Assembly: GCF_000803315.1 (NCBI RefSeq)
Contig: NZ_JRMH01000001.1
Coordinates: forward strand, 2,542,001-2,606,000
DNA: 64,000 bases
Direction of reading: 5' to 3'
DNA from: Pectobacterium actinidiae
GTDB taxonomy: Bacteria; Pseudomonadota; Gammaproteobacteria; Enterobacterales; Enterobacteriaceae
Made by a program: the position numbers and the translations under genes. Below, piece after piece: positions 1 through 9,491 of the stretch. Each line of letters begins with the position of its first letter. Position 1 is the first letter of the stretch. The notes under the pieces are model-generated. The model saw only the letters and a list, made by a program, of their open reading frames with translations, was not told the DNA's origin and ran no database searches.

Positions 1-285
1 CTATTTTTTTAAATGTTATAAAACGTTTTTTTACTATTTAAACTATTTTGTAGTTCCGCTTTTATTAGGGGTATTCGCACAACTCTTTTTTATATTTAAT
101 ATTCCACTTACCTTGTTAACATTTATTTATCCTGACCATAACTAATCGGATATTATTGATATTCTGCATAACAAAAAAGCGCCCCAGTCAACAATAAGAC
201 CGGGGCGCAATAAAGTCGGGATAGCGAGAATGACTGGGTGACTCTACACCCGTCAATCAGTTGCTCGGATACAGGATGAAAGCCT
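1..285. other. AT-rich non-coding left edge
   Basis: No convincing gene is visible here. The first 150 bases are very AT-rich and could hold the promoter of a gene lying outside the window. The part from about 170 to 208 is the terminator of the LysR gene described next. Confidence 0.5.
173..208 (-). terminator. Intrinsic terminator of the LysR gene
   Basis: On the minus strand, GCGCCCC and GGGGCGC form a 7-bp GC stem (179-208) followed by a run of six T. It lies about 80 bases beyond the stop codon of the LysR-type gene and points the same way. Confidence 0.75.
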
Positions 286-1188
286 TTACGCCTGAGCTTG
301 CAACCACTGCTGTGCCGCGTCAAAAAAGTTCTGCGCCAGCGGCGTTGCTCTGCCAGCTTGGGCCACAACGACGGCAGCGCGGCGGTGCATTGGCGGAAAC
401 AGCAGCGGTCGCAATTTTAACGCGGGCGTCATGTCTGGGATCAGGCTGCCGTGAGGCACAATGCCGCATCCAAGCCCGACATACGCACTTTGGATCAGTT
501 GCAATACGGAAGCGCTTTCCACCTTGACCCACGGCGAAACACCCATTTCACGGAAATGGCTATCCAGATAGCGACGGAAATAGCGGCTGGCCTCAGCCAG
601 ACAGAGCGGAATCTCAGCAAGCGCATCAAGAGGCAGCGGTGTTTCTCCCACCATCTGCGGGAAATGTTGTGGATGGAACAGTAAATCAATGCCCTGCTCC
701 GTTAACGGCGACGCCTGAAAGTGCAGTTCCTCTAGCGTCGAAAATTCAAAAAAGCCGATACCGACATCGACTGAATGTGCATTCAGCGCTTCCAGCAGTT
801 GATCCGCACTGAACAGCGAGATCTGAAAATCCAGCTGCGGATAAACCTTGTTCACCGCTGCCAGCAGGCTCGACAGCGCGATACTGCTTTGCGGCACCGC
901 GCCGATGCGTAATACGCCGCTCACGCCACGTTTCAGCGACGCGACTTCCAGTTTTAGCCCCTGATAAACCGAGACGATTTCCCGCGCCCAGGCCAGCACG
1001 CGTTCACCTTCGGCGGTGAAGCCTTCAAAATTATTACCCCGATTAATTAACGCCAGATCCAGCTCTCGCTCCAGATTTTTCAACCGCATGGAGAGCGTGG
1101 GCTGACTGACAAAACTGGCTTCCGCTGCCCGGCCAAAATGGCGCTCTTTCTCCAGATTGCACAGGTATTGCAGTTGCTTAATATCCAT
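286..1188 (-). CDS. LysR-family transcriptional regulator
   Basis: A 300-residue LysR-type regulator. The N-terminal winged helix-turn-helix covers about residues 1-60 (HFGRAAEASFVSQPTLSMRL), and the rest resembles the periplasmic-binding-protein-like effector domain (about 90-295). The start chosen is the ATG at 1188, which gives the canonical MDIKQLQYL beginning; the frame stays open upstream but codes for non-LysR sequence. The gene is divergent from the YdeP-type oxidoreductase, so control of that gene is a reasonable inference. I do not recognise a specific orthologue. The last part, with many Ala and Gln residues, is the normal C-terminus. Confidence 0.85.
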   Translation of the reverse strand: MDIKQLQYLCNLEKERHFGRAAEASFVSQPTLSMRLKNLERELDLALINRGNNFEGFTAEGERVLAWAREIVSVYQGLKLEVASLKRGVSGVLRIGAVPQSSIALSSLLAAVNKVYPQLDFQISLFSADQLLEALNAHSVDVGIGFFEFSTLEELHFQASPLTEQGIDLLFHPQHFPQMVGETPLPLDALAEIPLCLAEASRYFRRYLDSHFREMGVSPWVKVESASVLQLIQSAYVGLGCGIVPHGSLIPDMTPALKLRPLLFPPMHRRAAVVVAQAGRATPLAQNFFDAAQQWLQAQA

Positions 1189-1345
1189 CGTCAGACTCTG
1201 TAGTGGGTAAGCGGCAAGTATATACTGATAAACTGATAAATCGCCTCTATCCCACCATAGCCGCATTTGATTAGACGCGATCGCTGGCGGCACCTAAACT
1301 TCCCTTAAGAGCAAATATTTAAAATTTTGTTCACATAAAAAAAAC

Positions 1346-1469
1346 AAACCCTAAATAATTCGAGTTTCAGGACGGCGGCAACGCAGCGAGTCCCCAGGAG
1401 CTTACTCAAGTAAGTGACTGGGGTGAGCGAGGCAGCCAACACACCTGCAACTTGAAGTATGACGGGTTT
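1346..1469 (+). repeat. ERIC element, copy 1 (124 bp)
   Basis: A near full-length enterobacterial repetitive intergenic consensus. The left end is AAACCCTAAATAATTCGAG and the right end ACTTGAAGTATGACGGGTTT. The central core contains CCCCAGGAGCTTAC and AAGTAAGTGACTGGGG, the familiar ERIC stem. Both termini carry AAACCC/GGGTTT instead of the ATACCC/GGGTAT seen in copies 3 and 4. It ends 20 bases before the oxidoreductase start codon. Confidence 0.93.
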
Positions 1470-1488
1470 ATTCACCTGCGGAACGTCT

Positions 1489-3801
1489 ATGAAATTCAAA
1501 CCATCAATCAAGCCATACCGCAATGCGGCTGGCGGCTGGGGCTCGTTGGAAGCCACCACGCGTTTTGTTCTCGACAGCAAGCAAGCGCTGAAAAATATCC
1601 GAAACTTGTTACGGGTCAATAAATCGAAAGGATTTGACTGCCCCGGCTGTGCCTGGGGTGATGACAACAGCAGCACGTTCAGTTTCTGTGAAAACGGCGC
1701 GAAAGCGGTCAGTTGGGAAGCCACGCGCAAAGCGGTCGATCTGGATTTTTTCGCCGCTCACAGCGTGACGACGCTACGTCAGCAAAGTAATTATTTCCTT
1801 GAGTATCAGGGGCGCTTAACCCACCCGATGCGCTACGACCGCGCCAGCGATCGCTATGTCCCTATCGATTGGGACGCCGCATATGCGCTGATCGCTCAGC
1901 ATATCAATAATATGGCACACCCCAATCAGGTGGAGCTTTATACCTCCGGCCGTGCCAGCAATGAAGCCTCTTATCTGTATCAGCTTTTTGGCCGTATGCT
2001 GGGCACCAACAATTTTCCTGACTGCTCGAATATGTGTCATGAGGCTAGCGGAATCGGTCTGAAACAAAGTATCGGCGTGGGTAAAGGCACTATCCGGCTG
2101 GATGATTTCGAACACGCTGACGCGATTTTCGTCTTCGGGCAGAACCCTGGCACCAATCACCCACGTATGCTGCACAGCCTTCGTCATGCCGCCGACCGCG
2201 GCGCACACGTCGTCTCGTTTAATACGCTACGTGAGCGCGGTCTGGAGCGCTTTGCTAATCCGCAGAATCCGCTGGAACTGCTCACGCCGCTATCTGGCAC
2301 TATTAGCGAAACCTATCTGCAACCCAATCTGGGTGGCGATATGGCTGCCGTGCGCGGTATGGTAAAAGCCCTGCTGGAAACACATCGCCAGCGTTTGTCT
2401 GTCGGGGAAGCGGGTTTATTCGATCAGGCTTTCCTGTCCACACATACTCAGCAGGTAGACGACTATCTTACTGTGGTTGATGCCACAAGCTGGCAGAAAA
2501 TTGAACAGCAATCCGGCCTGAGCGAAGCGCAGCTACGCTATGTGGCGGCGATTTATCAGCAGTCGCCACGTGTAATTTGCACCTGGGCGATGGGGATTAC
2601 CCAGCACAAACATTCTGTCGCCACCGTGCGAGAAATCGTGAATCTGCAACTGCTGTTCGGGCAGTTAGGAAAACCGGGCGCCGGGCTATGTCCGGTACGC
2701 GGTCACAGTAATGTGCAGGGTAACCGCACCATGGGGATCGATGAGAAACCCACGGCCGCGTTTCTCGACCGTCTGGCGGCACATTATGACTTCACACCAC
2801 CTTACACCGCAGGCCACAACACGGTAGAAGCGCTGGAAGCGATGCTGCGCGACGAGATAAAAGTGCTGATCGCGCTGGGCGGTAACCTCGCCGCCGCGGC
2901 ACCGGATTCAGCCCGTACTGAAGAAGCGCTCAGCCGCTGCGATCTGACGGTGCATATCAGCACCAAGCTCAACCGCAGCCATCTGATTACTGGCAAGGTC
3001 GATGCATTGATTCTGCCGACGCTCGGCCGTACCGATCTCGATATGCAGGCCAGCGGTGCACAGTTTATTACCGTCGAAGACTCCTTCAGCATGGTACACG
3101 CCTCACAGGGCGTCGGACAGCCGCTTTCGCCGTTGCAGCGCTCGGAAACGGCGATTGTTGCGGGGATTGCCAATGCGGTACTCGGCCATGAAAAACTCGA
3201 CTGGCTGGCGCTGGCGGACGATTATTCACGCATCCGCGACCATATCGCCGCCACCCTTCCTGGCTTTACGGATTTCAATGCCAACTGCGACCTGCCGGGC
3301 GGATTCTATCTCGGCAACGCAGCCGCTGAACTGCGCTTCAATACGCCCAACGGGAAAGCGCAATTCAGCCATGCCGCGCTGCCCGATACGCTGTTTCCGC
3401 AGTTGCAAGGCAGCGACGTGCCTTTTACCCTGCAAACCCTGCGTTCACACGATCAGTACAACACTACGATTTATGGTCTGGATGACCGCTATCGCGGCGT
3501 GTATGGTCAGCGGGAAGTGCTATTTATGCACCCGGATGATATCAGCGCGTTAGGGCTGGAAGACGGCGATCTCGTCGATATCGAAACGCTGTGGAACGAC
3601 GGCATTACCCGCATCGTCAACGGTTTCAAGCTGGTAAGCTACGCGATCCCGCGCGGTAATCTGGCCGCCTATTACCCCGAAACCAACCCACTGGTGCCGC
3701 TGTCCAGCTTCGGGGATGAAACGCACACGCCGACGTCTAAATCCGTGCCGGTTGTCGTGCGTCGCAGTACGCAAGCGGAGTCTCTGCTGCGTATCGCCTA
3801 A
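1489..3801 (+). CDS. YdeP-type molybdopterin-dependent oxidoreductase (FdhF/FdnG-like)
   Basis: A 770-residue soluble member of the molybdopterin oxidoreductase superfamily, most like E. coli YdeP, which is about the same length and linked to acid resistance. The N-terminal Fe-S motif has CPGC followed by a third Cys in FSFCENGA (about residues 46-70), the pattern of YdeP rather than the four-Cys pattern of classical formate dehydrogenases. The catalytic core and the C-terminal molybdopterin dinucleotide-binding domain (from about residue 640) follow. The start at 1489 is chosen because the upstream ATG at 1459 lies inside the ERIC repeat. The ribosome-binding site is weak. No signal peptide is seen. 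The physiological substrate is unknown. A LysR gene is divergent. Confidence 0.88.
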   Translation: MKFKPSIKPYRNAAGGWGSLEATTRFVLDSKQALKNIRNLLRVNKSKGFDCPGCAWGDDNSSTFSFCENGAKAVSWEATRKAVDLDFFAAHSVTTLRQQSNYFLEYQGRLTHPMRYDRASDRYVPIDWDAAYALIAQHINNMAHPNQVELYTSGRASNEASYLYQLFGRMLGTNNFPDCSNMCHEASGIGLKQSIGVGKGTIRLDDFEHADAIFVFGQNPGTNHPRMLHSLRHAADRGAHVVSFNTLRERGLERFANPQNPLELLTPLSGTISETYLQPNLGGDMAAVRGMVKALLETHRQRLSVGEAGLFDQAFLSTHTQQVDDYLTVVDATSWQKIEQQSGLSEAQLRYVAAIYQQSPRVICTWAMGITQHKHSVATVREIVNLQLLFGQLGKPGAGLCPVRGHSNVQGNRTMGIDEKPTAAFLDRLAAHYDFTPPYTAGHNTVEALEAMLRDEIKVLIALGGNLAAAAPDSARTEEALSRCDLTVHISTKLNRSHLITGKVDALILPTLGRTDLDMQASGAQFITVEDSFSMVHASQGVGQPLSPLQRSETAIVAGIANAVLGHEKLDWLALADDYSRIRDHIAATLPGFTDFNANCDLPGGFYLGNAAAELRFNTPNGKAQFSHAALPDTLFPQLQGSDVPFTLQTLRSHDQYNTTIYGLDDRYRGVYGQREVLFMHPDDISALGLEDGDLVDIETLWNDGITRIVNGFKLVSYAIPRGNLAAYYPETNPLVPLSSFGDETHTPTSKSVPVVVRRSTQAESLLRIA

Positions 3802-4038
3802 GCATCTGTCTACTAGGCTGCAATTCACAACATAACCTACTCTGTCGTGCCGTGAGCTCTAATCGCGTGCACGGCAGGTGGATACATTCAAATCAGCGTT
3901 GACTTTACTCGGATTTATCCGCGTTTCTCCTGCCAATCTGTGCCTACGCCCTCCCCGATTATCCTTGCCGCAAGCACCCGATTCGAGTAAAACTGTGAAC
4001 GGCTAATTGAGCTACTCACAACCGTATTTCTGGACGCT

Positions 4039-5973
4039 ATGTTTCAAGATAATCCGCTGCTTGCACAGCTAAAACAGCAACTTCACTCTCAGACACCACG
4101 TGTTGAAGGTGTCGTCAAAGGTACCGATAAAGGATTCGGCTTTCTTGAAGCTGACGGACAAAAAAGCTATTTCATTCCCCCTCCGCACATGAAAAAAGTG
4201 ATGCACGGTGACCGGATTACCGCCACCCTGCATACGGAAAAAGAGCGGGAAATTGTCGAGCCAGAAACGCTGATCGAACCCTTCCTTACCCGATTTGTTG
4301 GGTGCATTCATAAAAAAGACGATCGTTTATCCATTACGCCTGACCACCCACTGCTGAAAGATGCCATTCCTTGTCGCGCCGCGCGCGATGTCACGCATGA
4401 TTTTCAGGAAGGCGATTGGGCGGTAGCTGAAATGCGCCGCCACCCGTTGAAGGGCGATCGTGGGTTTCATGCTGAACTAACGCAGTACATCACCACAGGC
4501 GATGACCCGCTGGTGCCATGGTGGGTGACACTGTCACGCCATAATCTGGAGCGTTCGGCCCCAGAGGTTGAGGCGACTGAGCGCCATGACGGCGAACTCG
4601 TCCGCGAAGATCTCACCGCGCTGAGCTTTGTCACTATCGACAGCGCCAGCACTGAAGATATGGACGATGCGTTGTACGTGCAGGACAACGGTGATGGTTC
4701 ACTGCAATTAACCATTGCTATTGCCGATCCGACCGCGTATGTCGCTGCGGGTAGCGAGCTGGACAACATTGCACGTCAGCGCGCCTTCACCAACTATCTG
4801 CCCGGCTTCAACATCCCGATGCTGCCGCGCCCGCTGTCGGACGATATCTGTTCCCTGCGCCCGGACGAACGTCGCCCAGTGCTCGCTTGTCGCGTGACGA
4901 TTGCCGCCGACGGTGCGTTGGGTGACGACATTCACTTCTTTGCCGCCTGGATCGAATCCAAAGCCAAATTAGCGTATGACAACGTCTCCGATTGGCTGGA
5001 AAATCAAGGCGAATGGCAGCCGCCAAGCGACGCAATTGCCGAACAAATTCGTTTGCTACATCGCCTTTGCCTGACACGCAGCGACTGGCGCACCACGCAT
5101 GCGCTGGTATTCAAAGATCGCCCGGATTACCGCTTCCTGCTGGGTGAAAAAGGCGACGTATTGGACATCGTGGTTGAACATCGCCGTATCGCCAACCGTA
5201 TCGTTGAAGAATCCATGATTGCCGCCAACGTTTGTGCGGCCATCGTGCTGCGCGATAAGCTGGGCTTCGGCATCTATAACGTGCACAACGGCTTTGATCC
5301 TGCCTCGATTGAACAGGCAGTTGCCGTGCTGGACACCCACGGGGTTCAGGCTGATGCGCAAGTGCTGTTGACGCTGGAAGGCTTCTGTATGCTGCGCCGC
5401 GAGCTGGACGCCCAGCCGACACAGTTTCTGGACAGCCGCATCCGCCGTTTCCAGTCTTTCGCGGAAGTGAGCACCACGCCGGGGCCACACTTCGGTCTGG
5501 GGCTAGAAGCCTATGCCACCTGGACATCGCCGATCCGTAAATACGGCGATATGGTGAACCACCGTTTGTTGAAAGCGGTTATCACCGGGCAGGTCGCGCA
5601 AAAACCGCAAGACGACGTCACGGTTCAGTTGGCAGAACGCCGTCGCCTTAATCGTATGGCTGAACGGGATGTCGGTGACTGGCTCTACGCTCGCTACCTC
5701 AAAGACAAAGCCGGTACGGATAATCGCTTTAATGCGGAAATCATTGACGTCACACGTGGTGGCCTGCGCATTCGCCTGCTAGATAACGGCGCAGTGGCGT
5801 TTATCCCGTCCTCCTTTATCCACGCCGTACGCGATGAGCTGGTGTGCAGTCAGGAGATGGGCACCCTGTCAGTGAAAGGCGAAGTGGTTTATCGTCAGGG
5901 GGATACGCTGGACGTCGTCATTGCTGAAGTTCGTCTGGAAACCCGCAGCATCGTGGCAAAACCTGCCGCCTAG
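4039..5973 (+). CDS. rnb: Exoribonuclease II (RNase II)
   Basis: A 644-residue 3'-to-5' hydrolytic exoribonuclease that degrades single-stranded RNA. The domain order is as in E. coli Rnb: two N-terminal cold-shock-type OB folds (about 1-170, with [17 protein letters not shown]), the RNB catalytic domain (about 190-520, with the acidic cluster [11 protein letters not shown] and the RxxxR-rich core), and a C-terminal S1 domain (about 555-640). Length equals the family norm. The start follows a weak ribosome-binding site but matches the usual [15 protein letters not shown] beginning. It is monocistronic, with a 237-base upstream gap. Confidence 0.97.
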   Translation: MFQDNPLLAQLKQQLHSQTPRVEGVVKGTDKGFGFLEADGQKSYFIPPPHMKKVMHGDRITATLHTEKEREIVEPETLIEPFLTRFVGCIHKKDDRLSITPDHPLLKDAIPCRAARDVTHDFQEGDWAVAEMRRHPLKGDRGFHAELTQYITTGDDPLVPWWVTLSRHNLERSAPEVEATERHDGELVREDLTALSFVTIDSASTEDMDDALYVQDNGDGSLQLTIAIADPTAYVAAGSELDNIARQRAFTNYLPGFNIPMLPRPLSDDICSLRPDERRPVLACRVTIAADGALGDDIHFFAAWIESKAKLAYDNVSDWLENQGEWQPPSDAIAEQIRLLHRLCLTRSDWRTTHALVFKDRPDYRFLLGEKGDVLDIVVEHRRIANRIVEESMIAANVCAAIVLRDKLGFGIYNVHNGFDPASIEQAVAVLDTHGVQADAQVLLTLEGFCMLRRELDAQPTQFLDSRIRRFQSFAEVSTTPGPHFGLGLEAYATWTSPIRKYGDMVNHRLLKAVITGQVAQKPQDDVTVQLAERRRLNRMAERDVGDWLYARYLKDKAGTDNRFNAEIIDVTRGGLRIRLLDNGAVAFIPSSFIHAVRDELVCSQEMGTLSVKGEVVYRQGDTLDVVIAEVRLETRSIVAKPAA

Positions 5974-5981
5974 CCGTCATA

Positions 5982-6001
5982 CCGCCGAGTCATCTCGGCG
6001 G
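5982..6001 (+). terminator. GC-rich hairpin after rnb
   Basis: CCGCCGAG-TCAT-CTCGGCGG forms a perfect 8-bp stem 9 bases after the rnb stop. There is no T run, so it may act as an RNA-stabilising 3' hairpin rather than a terminator. A second GC-rich inverted repeat (GCGCGGG / CCCGCGC) follows within 60 bases. Confidence 0.45.
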
Positions 6002-6153
6002 ACAGCATCTCCGCGCGGGCATTCACGCGAACTGACCCGCGCGTCATCACGCGTTTATTCCGCGACATGCTTTATCAACGATATCGCCACGCCTGATCCG
6101 TTTTAAGCGTCATCGACGACAGACGTGCCCCCCTAATAACAGGAGCGTTCCCG

Positions 6154-7071
6154 ATGAAGAAAATGACAATCGGTACATCCGCGATACAGGCTTCCAACAT
6201 TGCGTTGGGCTGTATGCGAATGGCGAAGAAAAGCACGAGTGAAGCGGCTGACATCCTCAATGCCTCCGTCGAGGCAGGCATCGATTTTTTCGATCACGCG
6301 GATATCTATGGTTCCGGCTTGTCGGAAGAGATTTTCGCTGCCGGTTTACAGAAGACATCTATCCACCGGGACACGATTTTTCTCCAATCCAAATGTGGCA
6401 TTCGTAAGGGATTTTTTGACTTCTCGAAAGCTCATATCATCGCCTCCGTTGAAGGCAGTCTACAACGTTTAAAAACGGACTATCTCGATACGCTCCTGCT
6501 GCATCGCCCGGATACATTATTTGAACCCGATGAAGTGGCCGCCGCCTTTGATGAGCTGGAAAGCAGCGGGAAAGTACGCCACTTTGGCGTCAGTAATCAG
6601 AATCCGTTACAAATTGAGCTGCTGAAAAAATCCGTACGTCAGCCGCTTATTGCCAACCAATTGCAGTTCAGCATCATGCACACGGGCATGATTGATGCCG
6701 GCTTTAACGTGAATATGACGAACACGGCATCGGTGAACCACGATGGCGCGATTCTGGAATACAGCCGCCTGAATACCATGACAATTCAGGCCTGGTCGCC
6801 CTTCCAGTACGGCTTTTTTGAGGGTGTTTTCCTCGATAACGAGAAATTCCCTAAGCTGAACGCGACGATTAATCACATCGCCGAGCAGCATCACGTGACC
6901 AATACCGCGATCGCCACCGCATGGATTTTGCGCCACCCCGCCGCCATGCAGGTGATTATCGGCACCATGAGTCCAGAACGTATCCGTGACATCGCGGCGG
7001 CGTCTACCCTGTCGCTCAGCCGCGAAGAATGGTATGAAATTTACCGCGCCGCCGGAAACGTTCTGCCTTAA
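6154..7071 (+). CDS. Aldo/keto reductase, YdhF family
   Basis: A 305-residue NAD(P)H-dependent aldo/keto reductase with the TIM-barrel fold. The catalytic set is recognisable: Asp and Tyr in FDHADIYGSG (about residues 46-55), Lys in QSKCGIRKG, and His in LLLHRPD. The sequence closely resembles E. coli YdhF (about 298 residues). An AGGAG ribosome-binding site lies about 8 bases before the ATG. The physiological substrate is not known for this subgroup. It stands alone between rnb and a convergent Lrp-type gene. Confidence 0.88.
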   Translation: MKKMTIGTSAIQASNIALGCMRMAKKSTSEAADILNASVEAGIDFFDHADIYGSGLSEEIFAAGLQKTSIHRDTIFLQSKCGIRKGFFDFSKAHIIASVEGSLQRLKTDYLDTLLLHRPDTLFEPDEVAAAFDELESSGKVRHFGVSNQNPLQIELLKKSVRQPLIANQLQFSIMHTGMIDAGFNVNMTNTASVNHDGAILEYSRLNTMTIQAWSPFQYGFFEGVFLDNEKFPKLNATINHIAEQHHVTNTAIATAWILRHPAAMQVIIGTMSPERIRDIAAASTLSLSREEWYEIYRAAGNVLP

Positions 7072-7149
7072 GCAACGCATTGTCTTGAGAAACAGGTTGT
7101 TTTAAGAGGCGTATAGCACAGGCCCTGCGTCTCTGGTCACCAAGAGGCG

Positions 7150-7653
7150 TTATAAACTGGGAACAGGGCCACGCTCAACAAAGGTCGACAGAACAATATA
7201 GCTACGCGTACTGTCGACACCTTCCACTTCCTGTAGCTTACCTAACAGTTCCTCTAATCCTTCCGTATCCCGGGCGCGAACCTTGAGCATCACGCCACAA
7301 TCTCCGGCAACGGTATGAAATTCCTCAATTTCCGGCAAATCACTCAGTGCCAATAAACGTTTGGTGCTCACGACATTCTTCGTGTTTACCAGCACAAAGG
7401 TTAATAAGGTTCGCCCCACCTTGCAGCCATCAATTTTTGCAACGGTACCCTTAATGACCCCATCCTTTTTTAGCCGCTTCACTCTTTCATGCACGGACGG
7501 CGCGGAAAGGTGCAGCGCTTCCCCTAACTCGGCATAGCTCCGACTGCTGTCAGTTGCCAGAAGGGCTAATATTTTTCGGTCCACTTCGTCCAGTTTTGCA
7601 GGGATGTGCCTTTCTTGCCTAAGCACATTCGTTTTTTCAATTTCATTAGTCAT
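7150..7653 (-). CDS. Lrp/AsnC-family transcriptional regulator
   Basis: A 167-residue feast/famine-type regulator. The N-terminal helix-turn-helix lies at about residues 20-70 (LDEVDRKILALLATDSSRSYAELGEALHLSAPSVHERVKRLK), and the C-terminal RAM ligand domain runs from about 85 to 160. It has an N-terminal extension of about 18 residues compared with typical Lrp. An AAGGA ribosome-binding site precedes the ATG. It is divergent from the MFS exporter gene, and the 71-base gap holds a 15-bp palindrome, so it probably controls itself and the exporter. Confidence 0.9.
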   Translation of the reverse strand: MTNEIEKTNVLRQERHIPAKLDEVDRKILALLATDSSRSYAELGEALHLSAPSVHERVKRLKKDGVIKGTVAKIDGCKVGRTLLTFVLVNTKNVVSTKRLLALSDLPEIEEFHTVAGDCGVMLKVRARDTEGLEELLGKLQEVEGVDSTRSYIVLSTFVERGPVPSL

Positions 7654-7666
7654 TTTATTTCCTTGC

Positions 7667-7681
7667 CCTAATAGTATTAGG
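7667..7681. promoter_or_regulatory. Palindromic operator candidate between the Lrp-type and MFS genes
   Basis: CCTAATAGTATTAGG is a perfect 7-bp-arm palindrome with a single central base, placed 14 bases upstream of the Lrp-type start and 43 bases upstream of the MFS start. Lrp-family sites are usually about 15-bp AT-rich palindromes. Function is inferred. Confidence 0.5.
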
Positions 7682-7724
7682 CATAATTTATCACATGCAA
7701 AAATTGTTAGACATTGGGGATATC

Positions 7725-8906
7725 ATGCCTATTGCTTTATGGGCGCTGGTTATTGGTGCTTTTGGTATTGGAACAACAGAATTCATCATCGCGGGTTTGC
7801 TGCCTGCAATCGCTGCTGATTACGGGGTAACGATCCCTGTGGCGGCGTATATGGCGACAAGCTATGCGCTTGGCGTTTTTGTCGGCGCGCCTGTGCTCAT
7901 TATTCTTGGCTCCCGGTTACCCAAAAAAACCATGTTGGTTTTTCTGGCCGGGCTCTTTGTTCTGGGGAATTTGGTCACGGCTCTTGCACCTTCTATAGGG
8001 GTAGCGATCGCCGGACGCATTATCACCTCTCTGACGCACGGCGCCTTCTTCGGGATTGGCTCTGTACTCGCCGCTGAAATGGTGCCGAAAGAGAAACGCG
8101 TCAGCGCCATCGCTTTTATGTTCTCCGGCCTTACCGTTGCTAACCTTATTGGCGTTCCTGTAGGAACCTGGATTAGCCATCAGTTTTCCTGGCAAGCCAC
8201 GTTCTACGCCATCACGGTGATTGGGGTCGCCACAGCGGTCGGCGTACTTGTGCTTATCCCCCCCACCGCCAAGCCCAAAGCACAGCATATCGGGCATGAG
8301 TTTGCTGCATTCGGAAACGCGAAAGTCCTGCTGTCAATGGGCATAACGATTCTTGGTCCTGCGGCTTTCTTTACCTCAATTACGTATATCGCGCCCATGA
8401 TGACGGAAGTGGCTCACTTTTCAGAGGGATCGATTACCTGGCTGCTAATGGTATTCGGTTTGGGCTTGTTCGTGGGCAACTGGCTGGGTGGTCGCTTCGC
8501 AGACAGAGCGTTAATGCCCATGCTGTATGTCACTCTGTTTGGACAGGCTGCCATTTTGTTCATCTTCCATTTGACGGCCAGCAGTCAGATTGCCTCGGTG
8601 TTGTGCATATTCCTGATGGCGGCTTTTGGATTTGCGACTGTCTCTCCCATTCAGAAACTGGTGATGGACAAGGCCAGAGCCGCAGGCGCGCCGACGCTTG
8701 CTTCAGCGGTCAATATTGGGCTCTTTAATCTTGGTAATGCCCTTGGTGCCTGGGTGGGCGGGAGCGTTATCGCCAGCGGCTTCGGTTTCACGGCACCAAA
8801 CTGGGCAGGCGGGGTTCTGTCGCTGAGTGCGCTGATCCTTGCTATCGTGGTTGGTGTGGTCGATAAACGAAGCAGCCCGTTGACGGCATCCGTAGAGTGC
8901 CATTGA
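7725..8906 (+). CDS. MFS drug/sugar exporter, YdhP/AraJ type
   Basis: A 393-residue inner-membrane protein of the major facilitator superfamily with about 12 hydrophobic segments. It begins MPIALWALVIGAFGIGTTEF, which is characteristic of the YdhP/AraJ/SotB branch of DHA1 exporters. The start at 7725 is preferred to the ATG 30 bases upstream because TTGGGGAT provides a ribosome-binding site and the protein then matches the family N-terminus. Substrate unknown. The divergent Lrp-type regulator suggests an amino acid or its derivative as the signal. Confidence 0.85.
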   Translation: MPIALWALVIGAFGIGTTEFIIAGLLPAIAADYGVTIPVAAYMATSYALGVFVGAPVLIILGSRLPKKTMLVFLAGLFVLGNLVTALAPSIGVAIAGRIITSLTHGAFFGIGSVLAAEMVPKEKRVSAIAFMFSGLTVANLIGVPVGTWISHQFSWQATFYAITVIGVATAVGVLVLIPPTAKPKAQHIGHEFAAFGNAKVLLSMGITILGPAAFFTSITYIAPMMTEVAHFSEGSITWLLMVFGLGLFVGNWLGGRFADRALMPMLYVTLFGQAAILFIFHLTASSQIASVLCIFLMAAFGFATVSPIQKLVMDKARAAGAPTLASAVNIGLFNLGNALGAWVGGSVIASGFGFTAPNWAGGVLSLSALILAIVVGVVDKRSSPLTASVECH

Positions 8907-9491
8907 TGAAATAGACAGCACATACAAAAATGCGCGGGTTATGTCCGCGCTCAAGTTCCATTAGCCGGCATAGCGCCATGAACTACATCGCACGTCAGCG
9001 CTGATTATTTATCAAGTTGGGCCAGCTGTTTTTCCGCACTTATTTCTCCCTTTTTACCGCGCCAGCACCTTACCCCTTGTTTGGGCTTTAATTTTCTTTA
9101 CAAAAATTCACCTTCGCTCACATTTTCTCATCCATTCGCTTCTCTTCGCCATTAAACCCACTATTGTTAAATTGCATTAACACCCGCGCCATATACCTCA
9201 AATAATTCGAGTTGCAGGACAAAACGTTGACGTTTTGAACAATGCAAAGCATTGGCCCGCGAGGGCGAGGCTCATTTATGGGCCTCATAACGCGGCAACC
9301 GCATGACAAATCGGTTTTAACCGATTTGAACAGCGCCAGCGCTGGCCCGAAGGGTGAGCTTCATTTATGAAGCTCATTAATCCCCAGGAGCTTACAACAA
9401 GTAAGTGACTGGGGTGAGTAAGGGAAGCCAACGCACATGCAGCTTGAAGTATTGCGGTATACCTTTTCTGAATAACGAAGGAGCCGTTGTT
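8907..9491. other. 585-base intergenic region with hairpin and ERIC copy 2
   Basis: No gene is supported. It contains a small hairpin GCGCGG-gttatgt-CCGCGC (8932-8950) just after the MFS gene and then the long ERIC variant at 9192-9461. The rest is AT-rich and probably carries the original promoter of the CstA-type gene. Confidence 0.6.
9192..9461 (+). repeat. ERIC element, copy 2: long chimeric form (270 bp)
   Basis: The ends are ERIC (TATACCTCAAATAATTCGAG and CTTGAAGTATTGCGGTATA) and the usual core CCCAGGAGCTTAC / AAGTAAGTGACTGGG is present at about 9382-9415. Between the left end and the core lie two diverged tandem copies (9214-9288 and 9301-9377) of a roughly 75-bp module, each with four potential stem-loops. 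The element ends 30 bases before the start codon of the CstA-type gene. Confidence 0.88.

Noticed and set aside
9192..9461. Repeated palindromes as a possible CRISPR array
   Set aside because: Only two diverged units without unique spacers; the ends and core are those of an ERIC element.
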